Both the position numbers and the translations under genes were made by a program. This document shows, in pieces, positions 1-9,238 of a DNA stretch of 64,000 nt. The notes beneath the pieces are model-generated. The model had not been told where the DNA came from. It saw only the letters and a list, made by a program, of their open reading frames with translations, and did not search any database. The DNA comes from Micromonospora lupini str. Lupac 08 (GTDB lineage Bacteria; Actinomycetota; Actinomycetes; Mycobacteriales; Micromonosporaceae). The DNA is taken from assembly GCF_000297395.2 (NCBI RefSeq), contig NZ_HF570108.1, positions 1,953,715 to 2,017,714 of the forward strand, in the 5' to 3' direction. How positions within the stretch are numbered: the stretch's first letter is position 1; each line of letters opens with the position of its first letter.

Positions 1-927
1 GGCGAGGGCGGGTTCGGCTTTGCCGTCGCCGGTGAAGTCGGCGACGACGAGGCGTCCGTTGACGGGGCCGAGGCTGTAGGGGCCGGAGGTGTACCAGCGG
101 CCGCGGCTGGTGAGGCCGGCGTCGAAGACGTAGAAGCCGAAGGTGCCGTTGCCGAGGTCGTAGGCCATCACCACGTCGTCGGTGCCGTCACCGTCCACGT
201 CACCGGAGGCCATCCGATCGCCCACATTCGCGAGGTCGAAGGAACCCTCACCCTTGTAGTCGGTCGTGTGGTCGAACGCCGAACCGGTCGAATTCCATCG
301 GTGGATGGTCATGGTGCCGTCACCGTCGTCGTGCCCCAGCGCCGGCGCCTTGCGTGCCGCCGCCCCGGCGATCAGGCCGGTGCGCCGGATCGGCTTGTAC
401 GTCCTCAGGTCGCTGGCGCTGTTGAACCCGCGCGAGCCGACGTTGTTGTCCTTGTACGGGTTCTGGACCGTCTGGCCGGTGTCGTTGAAGGAGTAGACGT
501 AGGCGCCCTTGCTGTGGTCGCCCCGGTCGGCCCAGTGCGAGAAGAGCTCGATGTGGCCGCTGCGGACCATCGCGTCGCCGGCCTGGAAGCTGTCGATGCT
601 GCCGAGGGTGTCCCAGCGGGAGTTGTCCCCCTGGAAGTCGTCGGTGACGTAGCTGGTGTTCAGGTGCCAGGCCATCGACACGAGACCGGAGCAGTCGCGC
701 CGGTAGGTCTTGTCGCCGTCCACGTCGCTCGCCCAGGAGCCGGTCTGGGTGTAGGTGAGGTCCCGGTCCACCCAGTTCTGTGCACGGGACAGGATCTCGC
801 TGCGGCTGATCGGGCCTTCGATGGTGGAGGCCTGGGCGGGCGCGGACGACACGCCGACCAGGCCTGCGGCGATCATCGTGATGGTGCCGAGGATCGCGGC
901 CGGTCTGCGGGCTCGGAAGCGACGCAT
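1..927 (-). CDS. Secreted NlpC/P60-like protein with FG-GAP/VCBS repeats (C-terminus beyond window)
   Basis: The reading frame is open from the ATG at 927 to the window edge (309 codons), so the C-terminus is missing. A signal peptide occupies residues 1-33 (MRRFRARRP, hydrophobic core, APAQA cleavage region). It is followed by a NlpC/P60-like cysteine peptidase domain with the catalytic-type Cys in RDCSGLVSMAWH and the His in SGHIELFSHW. From about residue 210 there are FG-GAP-type repeats with calcium-binding signatures such as DVDGDGTDD. GAAGGG lies about 7 bases before the start. It is probably an exported peptidoglycan hydrolase or cell-wall amidase with a beta-propeller tail. The peptidase assignment rests on motifs only; the repeat assignment is firmer. 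Confidence 0.75.
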   Translation of the reverse strand, partial: MRRFRARRPAAILGTITMIAAGLVGVSSAPAQASTIEGPISRSEILSRAQNWVDRDLTYTQTGSWASDVDGDKTYRRDCSGLVSMAWHLNTSYVTDDFQGDNSRWDTLGSIDSFQAGDAMVRSGHIELFSHWADRGDHSKGAYVYSFNDTGQTVQNPYKDNNVGSRGFNSASDLRTYKPIRRTGLIAGAAARKAPALGHDDGDGTMTIHRWNSTGSAFDHTTDYKGEGSFDLANVGDRMASGDVDGDGTDDVVMAYDLGNGTFGFYVFDAGLTSRGRWYTSGPYSLGPVNGRLVVADFTGDGKAEPALA

Positions 928-1283
928 GGGTGTTCCCTTCGTGGTGGGGTTGAACGGGAGTGCTCGCGAACGTGAGTCGAGGTGCACGGCAGCCATTGGC
1001 TGGACCCGATGCGACAGGTAAAGTCGCAGCGCACGAGCCACCGTGGGGCCTGCCCCGATGGCTGGTCCCAATTGGTCCTGCTGTGCGGTTGTGTGTTCGC
1101 GACCCTTTCGTCGGAGGTGGGATGAGGGCCTGCCGCTCCGGTGAGTGGTCCGTGAGCTGCCGGTGCGGTGGCTGGCAGAACCCTCGCAGCCACATCGGGT
1201 AGCGAACCTGGATGGATCCTTGACAACTTCGGACGCCCTGCTCGCGGGCCGTCCAGCGGCGCTACGGACGCGGGGGCGAAGCC
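928..1283. other. Intergenic region between divergent genes
   Basis: No convincing gene in these 356 bases. It must hold promoters for the NlpC/P60-like gene (minus) and the SARP gene (plus). A TTGACA hexamer is at 1222-1227 on the plus strand without a good -10 at 17-18 bases. GGTCC is repeated around the central CAATTG near 1063-1077, which might be an operator half-site pair. Confidence 0.4.
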
Positions 1284-4200
1284 GTGGAACTATGCATACT
1301 GGGTGATCTCCGTGTGGTCGCGGCCGGCCGGCTGCTCGAGTTGGGTCCACCGAAGCAGCGGCTGGTGTTCGCGGCGCTCGCCGTGGACGTGGGCCGCAGC
1401 GTGCCGATCGAGGCACTTGTCGACCGGGTGTGGGACGACGCCCCGCCGGCCGACGCCCGGGGCGTCCTGTACACGTATCTCACCCGAATCCGGCGGATCC
1501 TGGTCGCGGCCCAGTCCGCCGAGACGGTCCCCATCACCGTCGGCCGCAGCCAGACCGGTTACCTGCTCGACGTCGACCCGGACCGCGTCGACCTGTACCG
1601 CCTGCGCCGCCTCGCTGAGCAGGCGCAGGGCCTCGCGGCCGACCACCCCGACCGGGCGGCGCTGCTGCGGGAGGCGGTCGAGCTGTGGCGGGGCGACCCG
1701 CTCGACGGGCTGCCCGGCGCCTGGGCGGCCCGGGTTCGGGAGAGTCTGTGCCAGCAGCTCGTCCGGGTGCTGCTCGACTGGGCCGACAGCGAGATCGGCC
1801 AGGGCCGGCCGGGGCAGGTCGTCGACCGGCTCACGGTGGCCCTGGAGCGCAGCCCGCTCATCGAGCCGCTCGCCGTGAGCCTGATGCGCGCCCTGTACTT
1901 CAACGGTCGCCGAGCCGAGGCGCTCGACCTGTACGCCCGGACCCGCGTCACGCTCGCCGACGAGCTGGGCATCGACCCGGGAACCGACCTTCAGGATGTG
2001 CACCGGGAGATCCTGCGGGGCACGCTGCGTGCGCCGAGGGTGGCTGCCACCCCTGTCGAGGCGCCCCGAGTGGCGCAGCCCGCGGTCGCCGTGCCCGCGC
2101 GTGTCGAGGCCCAACCGGAGCCGGCGCACCATGCTCCGACGGGGCCCGGCTGCCAGCTTCCGGCCGACCTGCCCGACCACGTCGGCTGCGAACCGGAGAT
2201 CTCCTGCGCGTTGAGTGTGCTGCAACCCGCCGATGGGCGCCTCAAGGGCAACGCCGCGCCCGTGGTGATCCTCTCCGGCCCGGGCGGGGTGGGTAAGACG
2301 GCGCTCAGCATCCGGCTCGCGTACCTGCTGCGCCACTCGTACCCCGACGGGCAGATCTTCGTCGCCCTCGCCGGCCGAGGCGGCGACTCCGGGGAGGCCC
2401 TGGACCGGGTGCTGCGGGCTCTCGGCGCCACCAACATCCAGCAGTTGCCCACGCTTGAGGACAAGCTCGGACAGTACCGCGCCATGCTGAGCGGACGCCG
2501 GTTCCTCATCGTGCTCGACTCGGCGGTCAGCGCCGAGGAGGTTCGCCCGCTCGCGCCCGGTGGGCCGGGCAGCGCCCTGATCGTGTCCAGCCGGGCCCTG
2601 CTGACCACCATCCCGGGCGCCGAGCAGATCGAGGTGCCGCTGCTCGACCGAGCCGATTCGGTCGTCCTGCTGGAGCGCATCGTCGGGCCGGGCCGGGTGG
2701 CGGCCGAGCCGGAGGCGACCGCCGCGCTGGTCGAGATGTGCGCGGGGCTGCCGCTCGCCCTGCGGATCGTCGGCGCCCGGATCGCGGCCCGACCGCACCG
2801 CCGGATCGCCCGCCTGGCCGAGCGGATGCGCGACGAGCGCGCGAGGCTCGACGAGATGACCGCGGACGGGCTGGCCGTCCGGGTCAGCGTCGCGGTCGGC
2901 TACCAGGCGCTCGACCCGCCGGCCCGCCGGGCGTTCCGGTTGCTCGGCTTTCTCGGGGTGCCGAGCTTCGCGGAGTGGCTCGTGGCGGCACTCGTCGGTG
3001 GCTCGATGGACGACGCCGAGGAACTGCTGGAACAGCTCGCCGACGCCCGCCTGGTGACCGCCGTTCCGGACCCGACGCACCGGCTGCTCCGGTACCACAT
3101 GCACGACCTGGTCCGGCTGTTCGCCAGGGAACGCGCCGTCGAGGAGGACAGCGACGGCGCGCTGCGCGCCGCGGTGGCCAGAGTGCTGGTGACGGCCACC
3201 GAGCTGGGCGAGCGGCTCAACCAGCGGCTGCCGTACGCCGTCCCGCCGCTCTACCGGCAGACGCCGCTGCCGGTGGACGTGCTGACCATTCCGCTCCCGG
3301 CGGACCACCAGCTGCCCGGTTGGCTGGAGGTCGAGGCGCCGACGCTGATCGTGGCGGTGGAACGGGCCGCGGAACTCGGCATGGACGTGGCGGCGTGCGC
3401 GCTGGCGGACGCGTTGGTCTACGCGTCCTTCGCGGTTCGCAACGACTTCGTCGGCTGGGGGCGCACCCACGCGGCGGCGTCGGCCGCGGCCCGGGCGGCC
3501 GGCAACGCGGTCGGCGAGGCGGTGATCGAGTGCGGCATCGGGCTGCTGCGTTACAAGGAGGACCGGTTCGCCGAGGCCGAGCGGAACTTCCGTACCGCCA
3601 TCGACCTGTTCGGAGCCGCCGGCCACGAGCACGGGTCGGCCGCGGCGCGCAGCGGTCTCGGCACCGTACTGCGTGAGGTGGGCCGGCATCGGGAGGCGGT
3701 CCCGCTGCTGACGACGGCCGCCGAGGTGCTGGGCCGCTTGGGGGGCGAGAACGCCGCCGCGCACGCGACCTACGGCATCGGCTGCTGCCTGCGGGAGCTC
3801 GGCGACGACGAGGCGGCGCTGAGCTGGATCGGTCGTGCCGTGGACACCTACCGGTCGCTGGGCCACGCTCGCGGCGAGGCCATCGCCGCGCGGGGGATCG
3901 GCCTGGTGCACAGGGCCCGGGGTGAGCTGGCCGACGCGGAGCGCTGGTGCGCCCGCGGCCACGACCTGATCGTGGCGAGCGGTGACGAGCTGCTCGCCTG
4001 CTACACCGAGCAGGCGTTGGCGAAGGTGTGGATCCGGCAGGGCAGGATGAGCCGGGCGCAGGAGCCGTTGGAGCGCGTCCTGGAGACGTGCCGGCGGCTG
4101 CACGACCGGTTCGGGGTGGCGCTGGTCCAGCGAACCATCGGCGAACTGCACCTGGCGGCCGGCCGGCCGGACACCGCCCTGGAGAACCTTCGGCTCGCGC

Positions 4201-4448
4201 ACGGCGGGTGGATCGAGCTGCACCACGATCTCGGTGCCGCACGGACGCTGCGTGACCTGGGTGCGGCTTACGCCGCGCTGGGCGACGTCGCGTCCACCCA
4301 CCAGGCATGGGAGACCGCCGCGGCGACATTCCGCCGGCTCGGCACCCGGGAGGCCGGCGAGGCGCCCGGCTGGCATGAGCGGTGGGGGTGTGGGTGCGAC
4401 GCGCCCACACCGGTGGGCGTGGCCGTGTCGGTCGCGCACCCGGCCTGA
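1284..4448 (+). CDS. SARP/AfsR-family transcriptional regulator (BTAD, NB-ARC, TPR)
   Basis: A 1054-residue regulator beginning with GTG (ELCILGDLRVV), the usual position where SARPs start. Residues 1-95 form the OmpR-like winged helix, about 100-245 the bacterial transcriptional activation domain (contains LDLYARTR and ELGIDPG), and about 330-600 an NB-ARC/STAND ATPase with Walker A GPGGVGKTA near 332 and hydrophobic Walker B RRFLIVLD. From about 740 to the end there are tetratricopeptide repeats. Such proteins activate secondary metabolite or development genes, with ATP-dependent oligomerisation. No biosynthetic cluster adjoins it, so its targets are unknown. No strong ribosome binding site is visible, so the exact start is slightly uncertain. 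Confidence 0.9.
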   Translation: MELCILGDLRVVAAGRLLELGPPKQRLVFAALAVDVGRSVPIEALVDRVWDDAPPADARGVLYTYLTRIRRILVAAQSAETVPITVGRSQTGYLLDVDPDRVDLYRLRRLAEQAQGLAADHPDRAALLREAVELWRGDPLDGLPGAWAARVRESLCQQLVRVLLDWADSEIGQGRPGQVVDRLTVALERSPLIEPLAVSLMRALYFNGRRAEALDLYARTRVTLADELGIDPGTDLQDVHREILRGTLRAPRVAATPVEAPRVAQPAVAVPARVEAQPEPAHHAPTGPGCQLPADLPDHVGCEPEISCALSVLQPADGRLKGNAAPVVILSGPGGVGKTALSIRLAYLLRHSYPDGQIFVALAGRGGDSGEALDRVLRALGATNIQQLPTLEDKLGQYRAMLSGRRFLIVLDSAVSAEEVRPLAPGGPGSALIVSSRALLTTIPGAEQIEVPLLDRADSVVLLERIVGPGRVAAEPEATAALVEMCAGLPLALRIVGARIAARPHRRIARLAERMRDERARLDEMTADGLAVRVSVAVGYQALDPPARRAFRLLGFLGVPSFAEWLVAALVGGSMDDAEELLEQLADARLVTAVPDPTHRLLRYHMHDLVRLFARERAVEEDSDGALRAAVARVLVTATELGERLNQRLPYAVPPLYRQTPLPVDVLTIPLPADHQLPGWLEVEAPTLIVAVERAAELGMDVAACALADALVYASFAVRNDFVGWGRTHAAASAAARAAGNAVGEAVIECGIGLLRYKEDRFAEAERNFRTAIDLFGAAGHEHGSAAARSGLGTVLREVGRHREAVPLLTTAAEVLGRLGGENAAAHATYGIGCCLRELGDDEAALSWIGRAVDTYRSLGHARGEAIAARGIGLVHRARGELADAERWCARGHDLIVASGDELLACYTEQALAKVWIRQGRMSRAQEPLERVLETCRRLHDRFGVALVQRTIGELHLAAGRPDTALENLRLAHGGWIELHHDLGAARTLRDLGAAYAALGDVASTHQAWETAAATFRRLGTREAGEAPGWHERWGCGCDAPTPVGVAVSVAHPA

Positions 4449-4567
4449 ACCCGCCCTGGCCTGCGCTTCCAGGTTTCGTCCAGATCGCCGGCAGGCCGGC
4501 TCCCTAGCGTCGGAGCAGCACCGGGCACCCACCCGGGCAGCAGCTTCGACGATATGGAGAGACGTTC

Positions 4568-5161
4568 ATGACGATCCGACGCAGCAGCGCGTACCTGGTG
4601 GTGGCGGTGACCCTGGCCCTTCCGGCGGCCGGATGCGCGCACCCCGACCGGACCGGTGCCACGGCCGGTGGCCCGGCGCCGGCCTCGTCCGGGTCGGCCG
4701 CCGCGCCGGACCCGGCGGGCATCGCCGTCGGACCGCAGGCGACGCCCACCACCTCCGGCGTCCCCACGCCACCGGCTCCCGTCCCCGACGCGGCCCGGCC
4801 CGGTACGGGAGCCGGCCGGGCGGCCGACCCCGCTCCCGCCGCCAGCAGGCCCACCCGGCTCGCCGCCCTGCCGACCACCGACACCGACCCGTCCTGCCGG
4901 CCGCCGGTCCTGCTCGAGGCCACCGGCGCCGCGCTCGACGGGCAGACCGTCGACGACGTGCAGGTGCTCGGCTGCCGCAACGGCTTCGCCCGGCTGATGG
5001 CGATCGCCCCGAAGTCGGCCGAGATCCCCGGCGGCGACCAGGTGTTCCTGCGCAAGGACACCAAGGGCTGGAGGGTCGTCGGACGTACCTCGGCGTCCAC
5101 CGACTGCGGCGACCCGGGCCTGGTCACCGCGGTCCGGGCGGTCTGCACCGGCCTGGCCTGA
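4568..5161 (+). CDS. Putative lipoprotein of unknown function
   Basis: 197 residues. A lipoprotein signal peptide ends at Cys23 (ALPAAGC), followed by a low-complexity Pro/Ala/Gly/Thr-rich stretch to about residue 95 that probably spans the cell wall. A small globular C-terminal domain with several cysteines (DPSCRPP, VLGCRNG, STDCGDPG, AVCTG) probably forms disulfides outside the cell. GGAGAGACGTTC precedes the ATG. The gene lies 119 bases after the SARP gene in the same direction and may be expressed separately. I do not recognise a named family. Confidence 0.75.
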   Translation: MTIRRSSAYLVVAVTLALPAAGCAHPDRTGATAGGPAPASSGSAAAPDPAGIAVGPQATPTTSGVPTPPAPVPDAARPGTGAGRAADPAPAASRPTRLAALPTTDTDPSCRPPVLLEATGAALDGQTVDDVQVLGCRNGFARLMAIAPKSAEIPGGDQVFLRKDTKGWRVVGRTSASTDCGDPGLVTAVRAVCTGLA

Positions 5162-5260
5162 CGGCCGGCGGCGGCGGTCGCCACACCCGCAGCGGACTCA
5201 CGAGCCGGGGAGCAGGCGGGAGCACAGGGTGAACTGAACGGCCTTCAACGCGGTACGTCC

Positions 5261-6146
5261 TCAGCGGTTGCGGTGCGGACGCCGTGCGCGAAGGAACGCG
5301 GTGGCCATCGTGCGCCGCGTCGGCGTGCCGGCCGCGGCCAGGGCGATCATGTACGTGTCGAGACGTTCGCGTTCCTCGTGGGTCAGGGCGGCGGCGATCG
5401 CTTCGCCGTACGTCGGGACCAAGGGGTTGGGCGCCACACACTTGAGTGTTTCCCAGTCCTCGATGGGGTCGGCGGGCACGTCGACCTGGGCGCGGTAGTC
5501 CAGTTCCACCGCCTCGAAGCCTGCGGTCACCGCCCAGTCGACGATGTCACGCTCGTCGAAGTCCATCATCGGTCGCGTGAGTTCCTCGTTGGTGCCCCGG
5601 TAGACGTCGCTCACCTTGGTGATCAGGTCGTGCACGGGCGCGGTGCCCACGCCGAACAAATCATCCGGCCGTAGCCGCATCACGAAGCGGTTGATGGGCT
5701 CGAACAGGGAAATCCGTCCGCCCGGCCGCAGGACCCGGAAGAACTCTGCGAAGGTGGCGGCCTTGCGATCGGAGTAGATGAGTACCGACCGAGTGGTCAC
5801 GACGTCGACAGAGGCGTCAGCGATTCCGGCGAGATCGTCAGCCGACGCTTCCACAAAGCTGCACCGTCCGTCGCCACTGGCGGTGCGCCGGCACTCGTCG
5901 AGCACATCCAGTGAGACATCGCTGAAAAATGACCTGACCGTTCGGGCCGAGTCGATCCAGCGCACCGAACCCGATCAGACCCGTCCCGCAGCCCACGTCG
6001 AGGACCACATCGTCGGCCGCCAGGCCAGCTCCCTCAAGGACGCCGTCACGGAACGCCGCCACATCTCGGGCGTTGCGGGCGCGCAAGCCCGCGCTGTTGC
6101 CGTCCCGGCGGGTCAGGAGCCACTGTGCCCACTTGTCCGGTGTCAC
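5261..6146 (-). pseudogene. SAM-dependent methyltransferase, interrupted by a frameshift
   Basis: The two parts of one class I methyltransferase lie in different frames. The N-terminal frame starts at GTG 6146 (TPDKWAQWLLTRRDGN) and contains motif I VLDVGCGTGLIGFG. The C-terminal frame resumes with SDVSLDVLDECR and continues through EASADDL, LRPGGRISLFEP and the C-terminal substrate domain to the stop at 5261. Continuity (NGQVIF then SDVSL) is restored by deleting one base from the run of five A (plus strand, 5925-5929). Either a real inactivating or phase-variable mutation or a sequencing error in a homopolymer. Intact length would be about 295 residues. The substrate is unknown. Confidence 0.8.
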
Positions 6147-6577
6147 CGGGTCACCGTAGCCCGGACGCGCTCACGGACATTGGCGACGGCGCTCGGATCT
6201 GCCGCTGACAGGGCGCTGCGGCCGTGGGCGTGCTTCCCGGTCGACCGATGCGGATGCGGGAGCCAGCGCTGGTGCCAACCGAGACGCTGGGCTGACAGCT
6301 CACGATCGGTGGGCGGCCCGGTGCGAGCCCGGTTGGGGGAGCAGGTGGGGAGCAGGTGGGGTGACCTGAACGTCTTGAAGTGGGTGCGGTGTGACCTCCC
6401 AGTGACATCCGAAGCGGTCAGCCTGCTGCTTCCATGACAGCTACCGGTGCCGGACTTCATGTCGGAGGGCCTCTGGGGCAGGGTGTCGCGCAGCGATTGC
6501 GCGGTGCCGGGCGCGTACCAGGTGGTGCAGCGTTGGCCCAAGGTCAACATCCCCGGATCGAGTACTAGACTCCGGGG
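6147..6577. other. Intergenic region
   Basis: Divergent region between the methyltransferase and the MFS gene, 431 bases, no gene that I can support. A 12-base direct repeat containing GGGGAGCAGGTG occurs twice in tandem near 6336-6360. Just before the MFS start, TACTAG/TAGACT (6562-6571) resembles a -10 box only about 10 bases before the ATG, so the MFS mRNA may be leaderless or nearly so. Confidence 0.35.
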
Positions 6578-7798
6578 ATGTCCGAGCACCGCCCCCTTCC
6601 TCTGTGGGCGGGACGCACGGCCGCGCTGCTGGGCATCGTGCTCGTCGCATTCACTCTGCGTCAGGCGGTGGCGACGATATCGCCGATCCTCGGCGACATC
6701 CGGGTGGACATCCCGATATCGAACATCGGCGTCGGGCTGCTCGGCACGTTGCCACCGGTCCTGTTGGCGGCATCCGGGTTCGTCGCGCCGCGCGTCGCCC
6801 GTGGCTTCGGCCTCGACGGCGGCATCATGCTCGCGCTGCTGCTCATGACCCTCGGCCATCTCGTGCGTGCGTTTGCCCCGGGCTTCGCGGTGCTGCTCGT
6901 CGGCAGTGTCGTCGCGCTCGCCGGTACGGGCATCGGCAATGTGCTGCTGCCGCCTGTCGTGCGGCGCTACTTCCCCGACCGGGTAGCGCTGCTGACCGCC
7001 GTCTACGTCTGCATCGTGGGCGTGGGCACTGCCGTGCCCGCCGCGGTCGCCGCTCCGGTCGCCGAGCAGATCGGCTGGCGGTTCCTGCTCGGTATCTGGT
7101 CAGTGAACTCGGTGGTCGCGCTCGTTCCGTGGCTCGTCATCATCGCGCGGGAACGCCGCCAGCGACTCGCGGCTGCCGTCGCCGTTGAGTCCCCGCCTCC
7201 CGCCCTCGTCACGCGACTGTGGCGGTCACGCGTGGCCCTGTCGATCACCGTCGTGTTCTCGACCAGCACGATCTGCACCTACGCGGCTTTCGCATGGCTG
7301 CCCGAGATCCTCGGCGACATCGCCGGCTCGACGCCGACCGAGGCGGGTGTGCTGCTCGCCGTCACCGGCATCATCAGCGTGCCCGGCGCATTCGTCGCGC
7401 CCCTACTCGTCGCGCGGCTGCGCAACGTGGGCTGGCTGATCGCCGCCGGTATCGCGAGCTTCTTGTGCGGGTACCTCGGCCTGCTGTTCGCGCCCGCGAC
7501 ACTCACACTGCTCTGGGTGCTGCTCATCGGCTCGGGGTCGATCCTGTTCCCGGTCTGCCTCGTGCTCATCAACGTTCGCACCCGTTCCCACGGCGGCACC
7601 GTCGCGCTGAGTGGCTTCGCCCAGGGGGTCGCGTACGCGCTCGGCGCGCTCGGTCCGCTGCTCGTCGGGCTGCTGCACGACGTGAGCGGCGGGTGGGCCC
7701 TGCCGCTGCTGTTCCTGCTCGCCGTCACTCTCGTGGCGGCCATCTCAGCGATCACGCTTGCACGACCCGCGTTCGTCGAGGACGAACTCGCCCGCTGA
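6578..7798 (+). CDS. MFS transporter, CynX/NimT (cyanate/2-nitroimidazole) family
   Basis: 406 residues with about 12 hydrophobic membrane segments. The N-terminus (LVAFTLRQAVATISPILGDI) and the motif VGTGIGNVLLPPVVRRYFPDR-like region around residues 110-135 are characteristic of the CynX/NimT branch of the major facilitator superfamily, whose members move cyanate or nitroimidazole-like compounds. Substrate here cannot be assigned. The gene stands alone, divergent from the broken methyltransferase; no cyanase is present nearby. Confidence 0.85.
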   Translation: MSEHRPLPLWAGRTAALLGIVLVAFTLRQAVATISPILGDIRVDIPISNIGVGLLGTLPPVLLAASGFVAPRVARGFGLDGGIMLALLLMTLGHLVRAFAPGFAVLLVGSVVALAGTGIGNVLLPPVVRRYFPDRVALLTAVYVCIVGVGTAVPAAVAAPVAEQIGWRFLLGIWSVNSVVALVPWLVIIARERRQRLAAAVAVESPPPALVTRLWRSRVALSITVVFSTSTICTYAAFAWLPEILGDIAGSTPTEAGVLLAVTGIISVPGAFVAPLLVARLRNVGWLIAAGIASFLCGYLGLLFAPATLTLLWVLLIGSGSILFPVCLVLINVRTRSHGGTVALSGFAQGVAYALGALGPLLVGLLHDVSGGWALPLLFLLAVTLVAAISAITLARPAFVEDELAR

Positions 7799-8219
7799 CG
7801 CCCCGCCGGACCGCCCTGGCGATCCTTGCCCGCGCCGCCGCCCACCGCGATCAGCCCGACCCGCCTGGGGGATGGCGCTGACCGTCGACACCTGCTGGGG
7901 CTACCTGCCTTCGAGTGTGAGGTGGCCCCCAGGGCCGGACACCTCCGGAGTTGGAATCGGTGGGGTGGAACCGTCTGTGGCTTGCAAGGACTGTGGTGCC
8001 GTGGTCGCCTTGCGGACGGATGACTGCCGGGTGGCTCAGGAGACGTGCTTCCACCCAGCGGCGGTTGCCCGGGAGCCGTGTAACGATGAGCCTGGCCGCG
8101 ACACCGAGCGCTACGCCTTGTGGTCGCTGGCCTCGTCGGTGCGTGTTCGTAGTGTCAGGCGCCGGCTAGGACTGTCAGAACCGTCTATAGGGGCCGGTTC
8201 GGGGAGGCGAGGAGAAGGC
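7799..8219. other. Intergenic region with a possible hairpin
   Basis: 421 bases without a convincing gene. An imperfect inverted repeat (CTGGGGCTACCT at 7895-7906 against AGGTGGCCCCCAG at 7920-7932) may act as a factor-independent stop for the MFS transcript, although no T tract follows. A TATAGG sequence at 8186-8191 is a possible -10 element for the next gene. Confidence 0.3.
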
Positions 8220-8627
8220 ATGAGCGACTGGAACGAAAAGATCATCGCTGAGTTTCGCGCCAACGGCGGCCAGGTCGGCGGTCAGTTCGCCGGCGCGCCG
8301 CTGCTGCTGTTGCACACGGTCGGCGCCAAGAGCGGCGAGCCTCGCGTGCACCCGATGATGTACCAGAAGATGGATGGCGGCTACGCCGTGTTCGCGTCCA
8401 AGGGTGGCGCGCCCACCAATCCCGACTGGTACCACAACCTGCTGGCTCAACCGCACGTCCGCGCGGAGATCGGTACGGACAAGGTCGAGTTGGTCGCCCG
8501 AGTTGCCACGGGGAGCGAGCGGGAGCGGATCTGGAGCGCGCAGAAGGCCGCATATCCAGGCTTCGCCGACTACGAGCGGAAGACCAACCGACAGATCCCA
8601 GTCGTCGTACTGGAACCCGCGCCCTAG
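8220..8627 (+). CDS. F420-dependent nitroreductase-like protein (DDN family)
   Basis: 135 residues with the DDN/FDOR fold signature: LLLLHTVGAKSGEPRVHPM, then YAVFASKGGAPTNPDWYHNL and the C-terminal YPGFADYERKTNRQIPVVVL. These regions match the deazaflavin (F420)-dependent nitroreductases and quinone reductases of actinobacteria. The enzyme would reduce quinones or nitro compounds using reduced F420. GGAGAAGG sits just before the ATG. Monocistronic. Confidence 0.9.
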   Translation: MSDWNEKIIAEFRANGGQVGGQFAGAPLLLLHTVGAKSGEPRVHPMMYQKMDGGYAVFASKGGAPTNPDWYHNLLAQPHVRAEIGTDKVELVARVATGSERERIWSAQKAAYPGFADYERKTNRQIPVVVLEPAP

Positions 8628-9238
8628 GCAGAGGGTGGATCAACCCACGGCGCGGCGAACTCGGTGCCGGGGTTGATGACCACCCAGACGGCGGCCGAAA
8701 ATGACCTCGCTCGCGGCCGCCGCGGCGAGAACGACGATGCTCTCCGGGGCCGACTCGATCCGGTCGCACAGGTCAACAGCCCGCCAGGGCCACGCGACGC
8801 CGCAGACCTCGGCTTTCATGCTCCCGATCCTGTGCAGGTCGGCCAGGTCGACCGTCGCGAGGAAACAGCCGTCCGGGGCTTCGCCGGCGCCGGTCAGGTC
8901 GGCCGCCAGACCGATGACCCCTGTTTTCCTCGCGACGGTCGCGGGTGTCGGGCCCAGCTGCCGCTGGTCGCCCACCGCCAAGAAAATGGTGGCGACGCGG
9001 CCGCGCAGACCGGCCTTGGAGAGGCCCGCAGGCGGTACGCCACGAGAGCGCTGCCGCGTACGGACGCGGATGAACCTCCATGGCGATCATCGACGTCTAC
9101 CGCTACGATCCGATATCGAAAGATTACTCAGCGTTGATGTGTGTGTGCTGTGTGTCGGCCCCGGATGCCGGCAGACCGGCGCCGCTGCGAACGTGGCGTC
9201 TGCCTCAGGAACACGCCGTCTCGACGAAGGGAATCCGG
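8628..9238. other. Region of uncertain coding content upstream of the P450 gene
   Basis: 611 bases. The minus strand holds one open frame (8640-8981, 113 codons, containing DGCFLATVDLADLHRIG and CGVAWPWRAVD) that vaguely recalls ASCH-domain proteins but lacks a ribosome binding site and conserved ends; it could be a decayed gene. AT-richer sequence at 9095-9140 (CGATATCGAAAGATTACTCA) probably carries the P450 promoter. Confidence 0.3.

Noticed and set aside
1290..4532. A 1080-codon open frame on the minus strand opposite the first SARP gene
   Set aside because: Its composition (Arg, Pro, Gly, Gln-rich, no domains) is that of an antisense shadow in high-GC DNA, and the plus-strand protein is clearly real.
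8640..8981. ASCH-like minus-strand ORF
   Set aside because: Similarity is vague, conserved end motifs and ribosome site are missing; kept only as a remark in the region entry.
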